From an uncultured Acidimicrobiaceae bacterium (GTDB lineage: Bacteria > Actinomycetota > Acidimicrobiia > Spongiisociales > UBA5794), in NCBI GenBank assembly GCA_947259365.1, contig CAMYMC010000005.1, positions 3,651-67,650 of the forward strand: 64,000 bases of DNA, read 5' to 3'. Below the pieces are notes generated by a model that worked only from the letters and a program-made list of their open reading frames with translations, was not told the origin of the DNA and searched no databases. Every line of letters begins with the position of its first letter. The stretch's first letter is position 1. Made by a program: the position numbers and the translations under genes. Shown here piece by piece: positions 25,576 to 34,400 of the stretch.

Positions 25576-26454
25576 ATGGATGCATCGCGAACGGCGCTCG
25601 TCCTCGGCGGCGGGGGCGCTCTCGGCTGGGTCTATCACGCCGGTGTCGTCGAAGCCATCGAGGACATGGGGGCGGACGTGTCGACGCTCGGTCTGATCAT
25701 CGGGACGTCGGCCGGAGCGGCCGTGGCTGCGTCGGTCAAGGCGGGTGCGGATCCGGGCGACATCGTCGACGTCATGTCGCAGGGCCCAAGCCCGGAGCAA
25801 CGGGAGCGGGTCATGGACGGGGTGCGCGATGCGCCGAAGCGGCTGACGCCGCTGTCGCCGGCGCTGACGCGGAGGGCGCTGCGGGCGAGGGCGAACCCCG
25901 TGCTCGCGCTCGCCGGGCTGCTGCCTCGCGGTTGGTTCCCGACTGCGTTCACGGAGCAGTTCCCGGGCATCCCCGAGCTGTTCGGGTGGCCCGGGGGTCT
26001 GTGGATCCCGGCGGTGCGTGCCGGTGATGGGGGCGTGGTCGTGTTCGGCCGCGATCGGGTCGACGTCGACGTCGCCGATGCCGTGGAGGCGTCGTCCGCC
26101 GTGCCCGGCATGTTCCAGCCGAAGCGGATCGACGGGCACGATTACATCGACGGCGGCGTGGTGTCCCCCACCCACGCCGACCTCGCGCTCACCGACGGCG
26201 TGAGAACGGTCGTCGTGTCGTCACCGATGACCCGTCCCTCGAGGCGGTTTCTCGCTCGTCACGCCCGGGCGCGGCTCGATGAAGAGACGGCGCGGCTCGA
26301 GCGAGCCGGTCTCTCCGTCGCCGTCGTCGAGCCCTCGGCCGAGCTCATGGACGTTGCCGACGGGTTCCCCCGCCGCAACCCCGCTGCCGCCCCTGCCATC
26401 GCGGCGCGGGCCCGCGACGACGTTGCGGCGGCGTGCCGCCGGGCGGGGCTCTGA
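25576..26454 (+). CDS. Patatin-like phospholipase
   Basis: A 292-aa acyl hydrolase with the full patatin set: the oxyanion loop LVLGGGGALGWVYHAG, the nucleophile Ser in LIIGTSAGAAVAA (G-x-S-x-G), and the catalytic Asp in HDYIDGGVVSPTHADL (D-G-G). It is close to bacterial RssA-like proteins that cleave lipid esters at the membrane. No signal peptide is present. Stand-alone plus-strand gene between two minus-strand genes. Confidence 0.9.
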   Translation: MDASRTALVLGGGGALGWVYHAGVVEAIEDMGADVSTLGLIIGTSAGAAVAASVKAGADPGDIVDVMSQGPSPEQRERVMDGVRDAPKRLTPLSPALTRRALRARANPVLALAGLLPRGWFPTAFTEQFPGIPELFGWPGGLWIPAVRAGDGGVVVFGRDRVDVDVADAVEASSAVPGMFQPKRIDGHDYIDGGVVSPTHADLALTDGVRTVVVSSPMTRPSRRFLARHARARLDEETARLERAGLSVAVVEPSAELMDVADGFPRRNPAAAPAIAARARDDVAAACRRAGL

Positions 26455-26523
26455 GCCGATTCCCCGGCACGCCGTGCATCCCGCAACCGCGGCCGCAGCG
26501 CCCGGCCGCCGTTGATAGCCGTT

Positions 26524-27768
26524 TCAGCCGCCGGTCGCCGCCAGTTGCACCAGGCGGGTCGAGGCGGCCGGCAGCCGGAGGCGGAAGATCGCTTCGGTGC
26601 CGTCGTGGTCGTACTCGACGTCGCCGCCCATGAGTCGTGCCAGACGTTGTGAGACCGTGAGCCCGAGACCCACCGATCCGGGTCTCCCCGGCGCCGTGGG
26701 CGTCCGGTGATATGCCTCGAAGACGAGCGCTCGCTCTTCGGCCCGCAGCGGTGGGCCGTCGTCGCGGACCTCCACGGTCACCTCGGCCCCGCCGGCGGCG
26801 ACGACGACGCGAACGCCCGGCCCGCCGTAGCGAACGGCGTTCGCAACGAGGTTCCGCAGGATCTGCCGTAGCCGGAGCGCGTCCGCCCGAACGGTGATCC
26901 CCCGTCCTGCTCCGCGCGGCCACACCACTGTGACAGTCGGTGCATCTGCGGCGATGGCATCGACGGCATCGCCGACGTCCACGTCCTCGATGCTCATCGC
27001 CAGGCTGCCCAGGTCGGTCCTGGCCGCGACGAGGAGATCCTCGACGATGTCGGCGACGTCGGCGCTCTCGGCGACGAGCAGCCGTACGAACTCGTCGACC
27101 TCCGGCCTGGTGAAGTCGTCGAACCGCTCCTGGAGCTCCTCGGCGAGCCCAACGACGGCGGTCAGAGGCGTCCTCAGCTCGTGACTCACCGCTGCGATGA
27201 ACTCGTCTTTGGAGGCGACGAGGTTCTCCAGCCGTGAACGGTCCCGCATCGACTGCCTCTTGAGGAAGACGAGCAGCCAGGTGGTGAACCCGAAGGCGAC
27301 GACGAAGACGAACGCGGATACGAGCCGGTCGGCCGGTGACGTACCCTCCGGCATCCAGGAATACGCCGCAACTCCGAGCACGATGGCCGCGCCGGCGGCG
27401 AAGACGAGCACCCAGCGCTTGGCGAGGGCGACCCCGGCGATGGAGAGTACGAGCAACCCGACGACGGGGTCGACCGTGGGAGCGACGTCGGAAACGGCAA
27501 CGTAGAACACGATGCCGAGACCGCCGATGACGAGATGCGTCAAGGGAAGCGGCTTGCCGACGGCGAGCATCACGATGCCGGTTGTAGCCAGGACGGCGGG
27601 TGTGATGGATTGGAGGAGAAAGCTCGTGTCGCCCATCGCGACCCAGTTGCCGAAGAGCACCGCGAAGAAGACGATCGCGCCGCCCGTCGCCAATTGAACG
27701 ACCGTGCGGTCGATCCGCCCGGCGAGTCCGATGGGTGCGGCGAGGTCCTTCACGGCCGCGTCGGTCAC
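26524..27768 (-). CDS. Membrane sensor histidine kinase (HisKA type), orphan
   Basis: A 414-aa kinase. Six or so hydrophobic segments (residues ~20-165, for example GAIVFFAVLFGNWVAMG and WVLVFAAGAAIVLGVAAYSW) form a membrane sensor without a periplasmic domain. The HisKA helix carries the phospho-His in AAVSHELRTPLTAVVGLAE. The ATPase domain shows the N box LRNLVANAVRYG, G1 VRDDGPPL and G2 GSVGLGLTVSQRLARLMGGD. GTG start behind GAGGAG. No response regulator is adjacent, so its partner is elsewhere. Confidence 0.9.
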   Translation of the reverse strand: MTDAAVKDLAAPIGLAGRIDRTVVQLATGGAIVFFAVLFGNWVAMGDTSFLLQSITPAVLATTGIVMLAVGKPLPLTHLVIGGLGIVFYVAVSDVAPTVDPVVGLLVLSIAGVALAKRWVLVFAAGAAIVLGVAAYSWMPEGTSPADRLVSAFVFVVAFGFTTWLLVFLKRQSMRDRSRLENLVASKDEFIAAVSHELRTPLTAVVGLAEELQERFDDFTRPEVDEFVRLLVAESADVADIVEDLLVAARTDLGSLAMSIEDVDVGDAVDAIAADAPTVTVVWPRGAGRGITVRADALRLRQILRNLVANAVRYGGPGVRVVVAAGGAEVTVEVRDDGPPLRAEERALVFEAYHRTPTAPGRPGSVGLGLTVSQRLARLMGGDVEYDHDGTEAIFRLRLPAASTRLVQLAATGG

Positions 27769-27869
27769 GTGTGCTCCTCAGTCAACGGATCTGACCCTGT
27801 CACCATCGGCAAGGGAGGCCTGAAGACTGAGCGGGACATCGCGGTGTGGCCCCGTTCGGTCGGGGGGAG

Positions 27870-28328
27870 TCAGCCGTCCCCAGGCCGAAGCGTGGTATGC
27901 AGCGACAACGCTGCGAGGAGATCGTCAGGCTCGTCGCTGCCGATGCGAAACACCTTCCCCGAGCCGAACTCCAGCTCCACGGCGTCGAGGCCCCACACGT
28001 TGAACATCCACCCTCGCGGGATCTTGCGAATCCCCCACCCATACCACCACCGGTTCCGCACCCGCCGTATGGCTACGACATCGCGCAGTTCGACGCTTCG
28101 TCGCGGCCAGCCCCAGGCGAACGCCGCCTCGACCCGTCCCTCGGCGACGGTCACCGTCAGCCGGTTGAACGCGAGCACGACGGCGCCGACGACCACCGCC
28201 ACGAGCCCGGCGACGACGGCGACGGCTCCTGGCCCTTCGATGGCTCCGATCGCGACGATCCCCGCAGCGGTGAGGATGAACATGGGCATCAGCCAGGAAG
28301 CCGCCCACTGGGTGTGTCGATACTCCAT
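27870..28328 (-). CDS. Membrane protein with PH-like cytoplasmic part
   Basis: A 152-aa protein with two N-terminal membrane helices (ASWLMPMFILTAAGIVAIGA, AVVAGLVAVVVGAVVLAF) and a strand-rich C-terminal part (LTVTVAEGRVEAAFAWGWP, VELRDVVAIRRVRNRWW, AVELEFGSGKVFRIGSDEPD) that looks like a bacterial PH-type domain. The ATG at 28328 is 7 nt downstream of TATCGT on the minus strand, while the GTG 9 nt further up overlaps that box, so the ATG is preferred. Function unknown. Confidence 0.65.
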   Translation of the reverse strand: MEYRHTQWAASWLMPMFILTAAGIVAIGAIEGPGAVAVVAGLVAVVVGAVVLAFNRLTVTVAEGRVEAAFAWGWPRRSVELRDVVAIRRVRNRWWYGWGIRKIPRGWMFNVWGLDAVELEFGSGKVFRIGSDEPDDLLAALSLHTTLRPGDG

Positions 28329-28408
28329 CGTTCCCACGATATCCGGGCGGGAGCGGTGAGGATGATCCCGTCGCCGTAACCTGGTCGCATCCCGGACCAG
28401 GAGGGGTT

Positions 28409-28798
28409 GTGACGACAGAGGTCCCGACGGTCATCCCGGCGTTCCACTACGCCGACGCCGGAGCGGCGCTCGAGTTCCTCGTCGAGGCGTTCGGGTTCCG
28501 GATCCATGCCGTCCACGAGGGCAGCGATGGCCGCATCGCCCACGCGCAGCTGACCCACGGCAACGGGATGATGATGCTCGGCGCCGCCCACGGCGACGAC
28601 GACCCCTTCCACTTGCCCGCCGCCGCCTCTGTCTACGTCATCGTCGACGACGCCGACGCCCATCACACCCGCGCGGTCGCCGCCGGGGCCGAGGTCGTGG
28701 CTCCGCTCAAGGACGAGGACTACGGAGGACGCGCCTACACGGCGAAGGACCCGGAGGGGAATCTGTGGACGTTCGGCACGTACCGACCGGAGATGTGA
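28409..28798 (+). CDS. Glyoxalase/VOC family protein (PhnB-like)
   Basis: A 129-aa VOC-fold protein. The two beta-alpha-beta-beta-beta units start with TVIPAFHYADAGAALEFLVE and SVYVIVDDADAHHTRAVAAG, and end with the family tail YTAKDPEGNLWTFGTYRPE. A metal Glu is expected in the tail. It resembles single-domain PhnB-like proteins and dioxygenase-type VOC members. GTG start with GGAGGGG upstream and TAACCT ~30 nt before it. Stand-alone. Confidence 0.85.
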   Translation: MTTEVPTVIPAFHYADAGAALEFLVEAFGFRIHAVHEGSDGRIAHAQLTHGNGMMMLGAAHGDDDPFHLPAAASVYVIVDDADAHHTRAVAAGAEVVAPLKDEDYGGRAYTAKDPEGNLWTFGTYRPEM

Positions 28799-28849
28799 CG
28801 TGGAGGCGGTGATCGGTCGCAACGACCGGCAAGACGATTGGGACGACCG

Positions 28850-29539
28850 ATGAGCCGGGTCGCGCTGGTCACGGGGGCGACGCGCGGCATCGGCCTGGAA
28901 ACGGTCCGCCAACTCATCGCCGCCGGGTTCCGCGTCGTCGGGTCGGCCAGGTCGATACCCGGAGCGATGGACGTCACCGGGGCCGTGTGGAAGGCGTCCG
29001 ATGCGGGCGTCGCCGACCAGGTCGAAGAGCTGGTGGCGTTCGTCGACGCCGAATACGGTCGGCTCGACGTCGTCGTCCACGCCGCAGGCATCGCCCCGGC
29101 TGCGCCCATCAGGGAGATGAGCCCCGGGACGTGGGATGCGGCGCTGGCGACGAACCTCTCCGGAGCGTTCTATCTCGCCCATTTCGCCTGGCCACTGCTG
29201 GCGCGCGCCGACGACGGCGTCATCGTCATGCTGGGCTCCCTCGCCGGGCGCACACCGTGGCCCGGCTTCGGCGCGTACGGCCCCGCCAAGGCCGGCCTCG
29301 AGCTGTTCGGGGTGGTGGCGGGTCGGGAGGGCCACCCCGACGGCATCAGGGCTCACACCCTCGTCCTCGGCGCGGTCGAGACCGATCTGCTGCGCGCCGT
29401 CCAGAGCCCGGAGGCACTGCCGCCGGAAAGGGTCCTGAGCCCGGGAGACGTGGCCGCGACGGTCATGGCGATCATCGACGGCCCGCTGCGCTACACGTCG
29501 GGGGAGGCGATCACCCTCCGGCACTCACCGGGCGGCTGA
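28850..29539 (+). CDS. Short-chain dehydrogenase/reductase
   Basis: A 229-aa SDR oxidoreductase. The cofactor loop is VALVTGATRGIGLETV, with an Arg after the first strand that leaves NADP as an option. NAG is replaced by HAAGIAPAAPIREM, the Ser region is VIVMLGSLAGRTPWPGFGAY, and the catalytic Tyr-Lys is in GAYGPAKAGLELF. The ATG at 28850 is taken because it opens the Rossmann strand; TTG 28838 is possible. Substrate unknown. It precedes the oxidoreductase pair by ~96 bp. Confidence 0.88.
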   Translation: MSRVALVTGATRGIGLETVRQLIAAGFRVVGSARSIPGAMDVTGAVWKASDAGVADQVEELVAFVDAEYGRLDVVVHAAGIAPAAPIREMSPGTWDAALATNLSGAFYLAHFAWPLLARADDGVIVMLGSLAGRTPWPGFGAYGPAKAGLELFGVVAGREGHPDGIRAHTLVLGAVETDLLRAVQSPEALPPERVLSPGDVAATVMAIIDGPLRYTSGEAITLRHSPGG

Positions 29540-29635
29540 TCGGCGAACCCGGCGTCGCGTGGGGGCGAACGGCCCTAGGCCGCTCGACGGCGGGCGGCGA
29601 CACTCGCGACAGGCGACCCGGCGCGGGACGGCGAG

Positions 29636-30748
29636 ATGACGGCACGTGTGTTCACCGACGGTTCGAGGGCGATCGTGCGCGGCGCCCTCGATGCCGGCTG
29701 CACCTTCTTCGCCGGTTACCCGATCACTCCCGCATCTCCGATCCTCATGATGATGATGAGAGAGCTCCCCGCCCGGGGCGGCGTCGCCGTCCAGGGCGAG
29801 GACGAGATCGCGTCGATCGGGATGTGCATCGGCGCCACGATGGCCGGTGCCCGCGCCATGACCGCGACGAGCGGGCCCGGGATCAGCCTCTATAGCGAGA
29901 ACATCGGGCTCGCCGTCATGGGTGAGGTGCCTCTCGTGATCGTGGACGTGCAGCGGCTTGGACCGGCGACGGGCGGTGCCACCACGGTCGGGCAGGGCGA
30001 TGTGCAGTTCGTCCGGTGGGGGACGGGAGGCGGCTTCCCGATCATCGCCCTCGCACCCTCGACCGTCCCGGAGTGTTACTCGCTCACGATGAGGGCCTTC
30101 GATCTCGCCGAACGGTTCCGGGTTCCGGTCTTCGTCGTCACCGACAAGGAGCTGAACCTGACGCTGCGCAGCGTCGACGCAGCCGCGCTGGAACCGCAGC
30201 CGGTGCGAGCACGGGCGACGAGAACCGGATTGGAGGGCCCGCCCTACCGCTACGAGCCTCCCGGGGACGTCCCCCCGCTCGGTCGCTTCGGCGACGAGGT
30301 GGTGCGGTTCACCGGTTCCACCCACGACGAGGAGGCGCTCATCACCAAGGCCCCGGCCACCGTCGGCGCCCTCAACCGCCATCTGGCCGCCAAGATCGAT
30401 GACCATCGCGACGAGATCGAGCTCTGCACCGGCGACCGCCAGGGAGGAGCGAGGACGCTGGTCATCTCCTACGGCATCACCGCCGGCGCCGTCCGCGACG
30501 CGGTCCGTGACCTGAGATCCGACGGCATCGCCGTGTCTTCGCTCGTCGTGCACAGCCTGTGGCCGGTCCCGGAGACCGCGATCGCGGGCGCGCTCGACGG
30601 CGTCGAGCGGGTCGTCGTGCCCGAGCTCAACCTCGGCCAGTACCGCAGGGAGATCGAGCGGCTGGCCGGCGGTTGCGAGGTCGTCGGCGTCAACCGTGTC
30701 GACGGTGAGCTCATCTCCCCGGCGCTCGTCAGAGAGGCCGTCGCGTGA
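29636..30748 (+). CDS. 2-oxoacid:ferredoxin oxidoreductase, alpha subunit
   Basis: A 370-aa alpha chain of the KorA/VorA type, binding the 2-oxoacid and pairing with the thiamine-diphosphate beta chain. It starts with FTDGSRAIVRGALDAGCTFF and AGYPITPASPILMMMMRE, followed by GEDEIASIGMCIGATMAGAR, TSGPGISLYSEN and VVDVQRLGPATGGATTVGQGD (a conserved stretch, split here for length). No gamma domain precedes it, unlike two-subunit KorA of ~600 aa; that domain is on the beta gene. The end overlaps the beta start (GTGA). The 2-oxoacid is probably 2-oxoglutarate or a branched-chain acid, not proven. Confidence 0.88.
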   Translation: MTARVFTDGSRAIVRGALDAGCTFFAGYPITPASPILMMMMRELPARGGVAVQGEDEIASIGMCIGATMAGARAMTATSGPGISLYSENIGLAVMGEVPLVIVDVQRLGPATGGATTVGQGDVQFVRWGTGGGFPIIALAPSTVPECYSLTMRAFDLAERFRVPVFVVTDKELNLTLRSVDAAALEPQPVRARATRTGLEGPPYRYEPPGDVPPLGRFGDEVVRFTGSTHDEEALITKAPATVGALNRHLAAKIDDHRDEIELCTGDRQGGARTLVISYGITAGAVRDAVRDLRSDGIAVSSLVVHSLWPVPETAIAGALDGVERVVVPELNLGQYRREIERLAGGCEVVGVNRVDGELISPALVREAVA

Positions 30749-32067
30749 CCTCGACGATCGTCCCCCTCGGCACCTACCGCAACGAGACGCCGTACCCGTT
30801 CTGCCCGGGATGCGGGCACGGGACGATCCTCGACCACCTCAACGGCGCCCTCGTCGACCTCTGCCTCGACCCGGCACAGGTCGTCATCGTCACCGACATC
30901 GGCTGCGCCGGGCTCTCTGACCAGTACTTCGCCACCAGCGCCTTCCACGGACTCCATGGACGCAGCCTCACGTACGCCACCGGGATCAAGCTGGCCCGCC
31001 CCGAGCTCCACGTGATCGTCGTGATGGGCGACGGCGGCACCGGCATCGGCGGCGCCCACTTCCTCACCGCGGCGCGGCGCAACATCGGCCTGACGCTGCT
31101 CGTGTTCAACAACTTCAACTTCGGGATGACGGGAGGCCAGCACTCGACGACCACGCCCACCGGGTCGGTCACCTCGACGACACCGGGCGGCAACCCGGAA
31201 CGGCCGCTCGACATCTGCGCCACCGCGGCGGTGAACGGGGCGGCGTACGTGTACCGGGGCACGAGCTTCGACGACGACCTCTCGGTGCGGATCGCCGAGG
31301 CCATCGTCACCCCAGGCTTCGCTGTGCTCGACATATGGGAGCTGTGCACCGCGTACTTCGTGCCGTCCAACAAGTTCGGCAAGCGCTCGCTGGAGGCGAC
31401 ACAGCGGGACATGGGTCTTGCCACCGGCGTCATCGAGCGGCGGTCCGTCGCCGACTACGCCGCTGCAGTGCGTGAGGGGGCAGCGAGCGTGGGGTCAGGG
31501 GAGCTCGAGCAGCAGGTCGAACCGATGTTCGCTCCGGGTGTGGACCGGCCGGTGCGCATCGTCGTGGCGGGATCGGCCGGTGGAAAGGTCCAGTCGGCGG
31601 TCCGTCTCGCCGGGGAGGCCGCCATCGCGTGCGGCCTCCACGCGACCCAGCGAAACGACTACCCGGTGACGGTGAAGACCGGCCACAGCGTGGCGGAGCT
31701 CATCATCGGCCCCGATCCGATCGACTACACAGGGATCGACCGACCCGATGCGCTCGTGATCCTCAGCACGGACGGGCTCCGCAAGGCCGCCGCCTATCTC
31801 CCCCGCATGGATCCAGCCGACCGCGTGTTTCTCGCCCCCCAGGTCCCCGCGGTCGCGACGGCGGCAACCGTGGAAGTGATCGACCCGGCGACGCTCGGAT
31901 TGCGGGTCGCCCGGACCGATCTCGCCCTGACGCTCCTCGTCGTCGCCCTGGAGCGGCTCGCTGCGATACCGGCGGCCGCTCTCGAGGAGGCGGCTCGGGC
32001 CGGCCCCTCCCACACGGTGACGAACCTCAACGCGATCGAGCAGGGGAGGCGGCTCGCCGGCGTGTGA
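30745..32067 (+). CDS. 2-oxoacid:ferredoxin oxidoreductase, beta subunit fused to gamma domain
   Basis: A 440-aa chain. Residues 1-~255 are the thiamine-binding beta part: PFCPGCGHGTILDHLNGALV with the Cys pair, TDIGCAGLSDQYFAT, the TPP motif VMGDGGTGIGGAHFLTAARR and VFNNFNFGMTGGQ. Residues ~265-440 form a POR gamma domain (IVVAGSAGGKVQSAVRLAGE, YPVTVKTGHSVAELIIGPDP, RPDALVILSTDGL). Gamma is normally a separate subunit or the N-terminus of alpha, so a beta-gamma order is rare. A ferredoxin-like delta subunit is not seen. GTG start overlaps alpha. Confidence 0.87.
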   Translation: MTSTIVPLGTYRNETPYPFCPGCGHGTILDHLNGALVDLCLDPAQVVIVTDIGCAGLSDQYFATSAFHGLHGRSLTYATGIKLARPELHVIVVMGDGGTGIGGAHFLTAARRNIGLTLLVFNNFNFGMTGGQHSTTTPTGSVTSTTPGGNPERPLDICATAAVNGAAYVYRGTSFDDDLSVRIAEAIVTPGFAVLDIWELCTAYFVPSNKFGKRSLEATQRDMGLATGVIERRSVADYAAAVREGAASVGSGELEQQVEPMFAPGVDRPVRIVVAGSAGGKVQSAVRLAGEAAIACGLHATQRNDYPVTVKTGHSVAELIIGPDPIDYTGIDRPDALVILSTDGLRKAAAYLPRMDPADRVFLAPQVPAVATAATVEVIDPATLGLRVARTDLALTLLVVALERLAAIPAAALEEAARAGPSHTVTNLNAIEQGRRLAGV

Positions 32068-32073
32068 CGTGCT

Positions 32074-34326
32074 TCAGCCGAGCACGTCGACGCGGGCCGG
32101 CACGTGCTTGTGCCACGGCGTGCCGGCGAAGTCATCGCGCAGCTCGGGCCAGGTGAGCTCGTTGGGGGCGGCCCCGGCGACCGCGCTCGATCCGTCGTCG
32201 GATGGGTAGTCGACCCCGAGGCCGTTCGGCAGGGTGATGTGGCCGGGTTGCAGCGTGTCGCTGACGTCGACGATCGCGTCGATGGAGCCGCGCCGTGTCG
32301 AGACCCGCACCCGGCCGCCGCTATGGATACCGAGCCGCTCGGCGTCTGCCGGGCTCATCCGCAGCGCTCCCTCGGGATCGCGCTTGCGCCAGCCGGGATC
32401 GCGGAAGATCGTGTTCGCGGTGAACGAGCGCCGCTCGCCGGCGGCGAGCACGAACGGGTATTCGTCGGTGGTGTGCGCATCCGGCGCGTCGGGGAGTGCT
32501 CGCAAGCGGTCGAGCATCTCGGGGACGTCGACGTTGAGCTTGCCGTTGGGCGTCGTCACCTCCCTCCAGGAGTCCTCGTAGTTGTGGACGGTGAAGACGG
32601 TGCCGCGACGGTCCCGAACCAGTGCGTCGAAGAGCGCCTCGCCGAGCTCGAGCCCTTCGCCCTCGTGCCCCGCCCGGCGCACCGCATCCGGATACGCCAT
32701 GGCGGCGCGGTGCGCCGCCGCCCACAGCACGGCGGCGGAGGCGGCGCCGTCGGGAAGGGTCGGGCCCAGCGCCGCGTACAGCAGCACCGGCGCCATCCGG
32801 CCCAGCAGCGGGTCGGACGAGGTCGTCACGAAGAAGGCTTCGGCGAACTCGGCACGGCTTCGACCCGCAGCGGCCCGCAGCGAGGCGACCATCTCGTCGT
32901 CGATCGCACCGAGCGCTCGGCACAGCCGGTAGTGGATCTCGGGTTCGGGGAGTGTCCCCGGTAGCGGGTCGAGGATCGGTGCTCTCAAGCTGAACACGTT
33001 GGTGGGGAACTCGAAGGTGAAGAAGGTCGCTTCCCACTTCTCGTACTGCGACGACGCCGGGAGGACGTAACTGGCTTCCCGGGCCGTCTCGGTCATGGCG
33101 ACGTCGATGACGACGCTGAACTGCAGCGCTCGCATCGCCTCGCGGAACCGCGACGAGTCGGCGAGCGAGTGCGCCGGGTTGGCGGACTCGACGATCATCG
33201 CCCGGTAGCGGTCGGGATGGTCCGTGAGGATCTCGTCGGCGATGACGTTGCACGGCACCATGCCACCGATGATGCGCTCTCCGGCGACGGGTGATCGCTT
33301 CAGGCTGCCGGCCTTCGCCGTGGCGAGAGGGATGAGGGCGGAGGGGGCATTCATTGCACCGGGCTTGGCGAAGTTGCCGGTGAGGACCCACAGCAGCTTG
33401 TCGAGGTAGGAGTTGAGCGTGCTGTGCGGCGCCATCTGGATGCCGAGGTCCTCGAAGAACGACACGCTCGACGCGGTGGCGATCCGGCGGACGGTGTCGC
33501 GCAGCAGCGTCTCGTCGATACCGCAGCGGCCGGCGAACTCTCCGACCGGCACCTCCCGAGCCGCGGCGAGGACGGCATCGACACCGCTCACGTTGTCGGA
33601 GACGAACCGTGTGTCGACGAGGTCCTCCTCGACGAGGATCGCGACCATGGCGGCGAGGCAGAACGCGTCGGTTCCCGGTCGTACCTGGAGGTAGTAGTCG
33701 GCGAGATCGGCCGTCTCGGTGCGCCTCGGGTCGATGACGACCATCGACCGGTCGGGGTCGTTGGAGATCTCCTTCAGCGTCTTGCGGGTGTGGGGGATGC
33801 CGTGGGACTGCCACGGGTTCTTTCCGATGAAGACGGCGACCTCGGCATTGGCGAAATCACCCCGCGTGTTGGCGCCGGCAACCGACGCGTTCACCCAGAA
33901 CTCGCCGGTCTTCTCCTGGGCGAGGGCGTTCGACCGAAACCTCGAGCCGAGGGCGGCCCGCAGCGCCGGCGAGTGGGCTCCGCCGAGGTGGTTCCCCTGG
34001 CCACCGCCGCCGTAGTAGAAGATCGTGTGGCCGCCGTGCTCGTCGCGCACGGCGGCAAGGCCGGCGGCGACCTCGGCGATTGCGGTGTCCCAGTCGACCT
34101 CCTCGTAGGCGCCGTCGGGACGCCGCCGCATCGGACTTGTGAGGCGGTGGCGGCCGTTCTGGTAGTGGTCGAGGCGGAGTGCCTTTTCGCAGGTGTAGCC
34201 CTTCGACGCAGCATGCTGCTTGTCACCCCGGATGCGGGCGAAGCGTCTGCCGTCGAGCCGGACCTCGACACCGCAGTTGCATTCACACAGGATGCAGACC
34301 GTCGGGTTCCAGTCGGGCTGGTCCAT
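32074..34326 (-). CDS. Molybdopterin (bis-MGD) oxidoreductase lacking the usual Mo-ligand Cys
   Basis: A 750-aa catalytic subunit of the DMSO-reductase family with an N-terminal 4Fe-4S site (CILCECNC ... YTCEKALRLDHYQ). Cofactor regions are YYGGGGQGNHLGGAHSPAL, VAVFIGKNPWQSHG, VVIDPRRTETADLADYYLQV, TGNFAKPGAMNAPSAL and the C-terminal GHITLPNGLGVDYPS and PNELTWPELRDDFAGTPWHK. In close relatives, from memory, a QTCH motif supplies the metal Cys before HADVA; here the same place reads ASVAGANTRGDF, with no Cys, Ser or Sec. Single subunit, no Tat signal, so cytoplasmic. Substrate unknown. Confidence 0.88.
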   Translation of the reverse strand: MDQPDWNPTVCILCECNCGVEVRLDGRRFARIRGDKQHAASKGYTCEKALRLDHYQNGRHRLTSPMRRRPDGAYEEVDWDTAIAEVAAGLAAVRDEHGGHTIFYYGGGGQGNHLGGAHSPALRAALGSRFRSNALAQEKTGEFWVNASVAGANTRGDFANAEVAVFIGKNPWQSHGIPHTRKTLKEISNDPDRSMVVIDPRRTETADLADYYLQVRPGTDAFCLAAMVAILVEEDLVDTRFVSDNVSGVDAVLAAAREVPVGEFAGRCGIDETLLRDTVRRIATASSVSFFEDLGIQMAPHSTLNSYLDKLLWVLTGNFAKPGAMNAPSALIPLATAKAGSLKRSPVAGERIIGGMVPCNVIADEILTDHPDRYRAMIVESANPAHSLADSSRFREAMRALQFSVVIDVAMTETAREASYVLPASSQYEKWEATFFTFEFPTNVFSLRAPILDPLPGTLPEPEIHYRLCRALGAIDDEMVASLRAAAGRSRAEFAEAFFVTTSSDPLLGRMAPVLLYAALGPTLPDGAASAAVLWAAAHRAAMAYPDAVRRAGHEGEGLELGEALFDALVRDRRGTVFTVHNYEDSWREVTTPNGKLNVDVPEMLDRLRALPDAPDAHTTDEYPFVLAAGERRSFTANTIFRDPGWRKRDPEGALRMSPADAERLGIHSGGRVRVSTRRGSIDAIVDVSDTLQPGHITLPNGLGVDYPSDDGSSAVAGAAPNELTWPELRDDFAGTPWHKHVPARVDVLG

Positions 34327-34351
34327 TGCCTCCGCCTCCTCGATGCTGGTA

Positions 34352-34374
34352 GCGTAACGAAACCGACCTTACGC
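34352..34374. promoter_or_regulatory. Palindrome between HxlR gene and molybdoenzyme gene, candidate operator
   Basis: GCGTAA (34352-34357) and TTACGC (34369-34374) form an inverted repeat with an 11-nt spacer in the 74-bp divergent gap. On the minus strand it overlaps TACGCT, a plausible -10 box for the molybdoenzyme. HxlR-type regulators bind short GTA/TAC palindromes. Confidence 0.5.
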
Positions 34375-34400
34375 ATCGGCCGAACCCGCCGTCAATCGAG

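Noticed and set aside
32074-34326. Selenocysteine formate dehydrogenase
   Set aside because: No in-frame TGA and no Cys at the ligand site.
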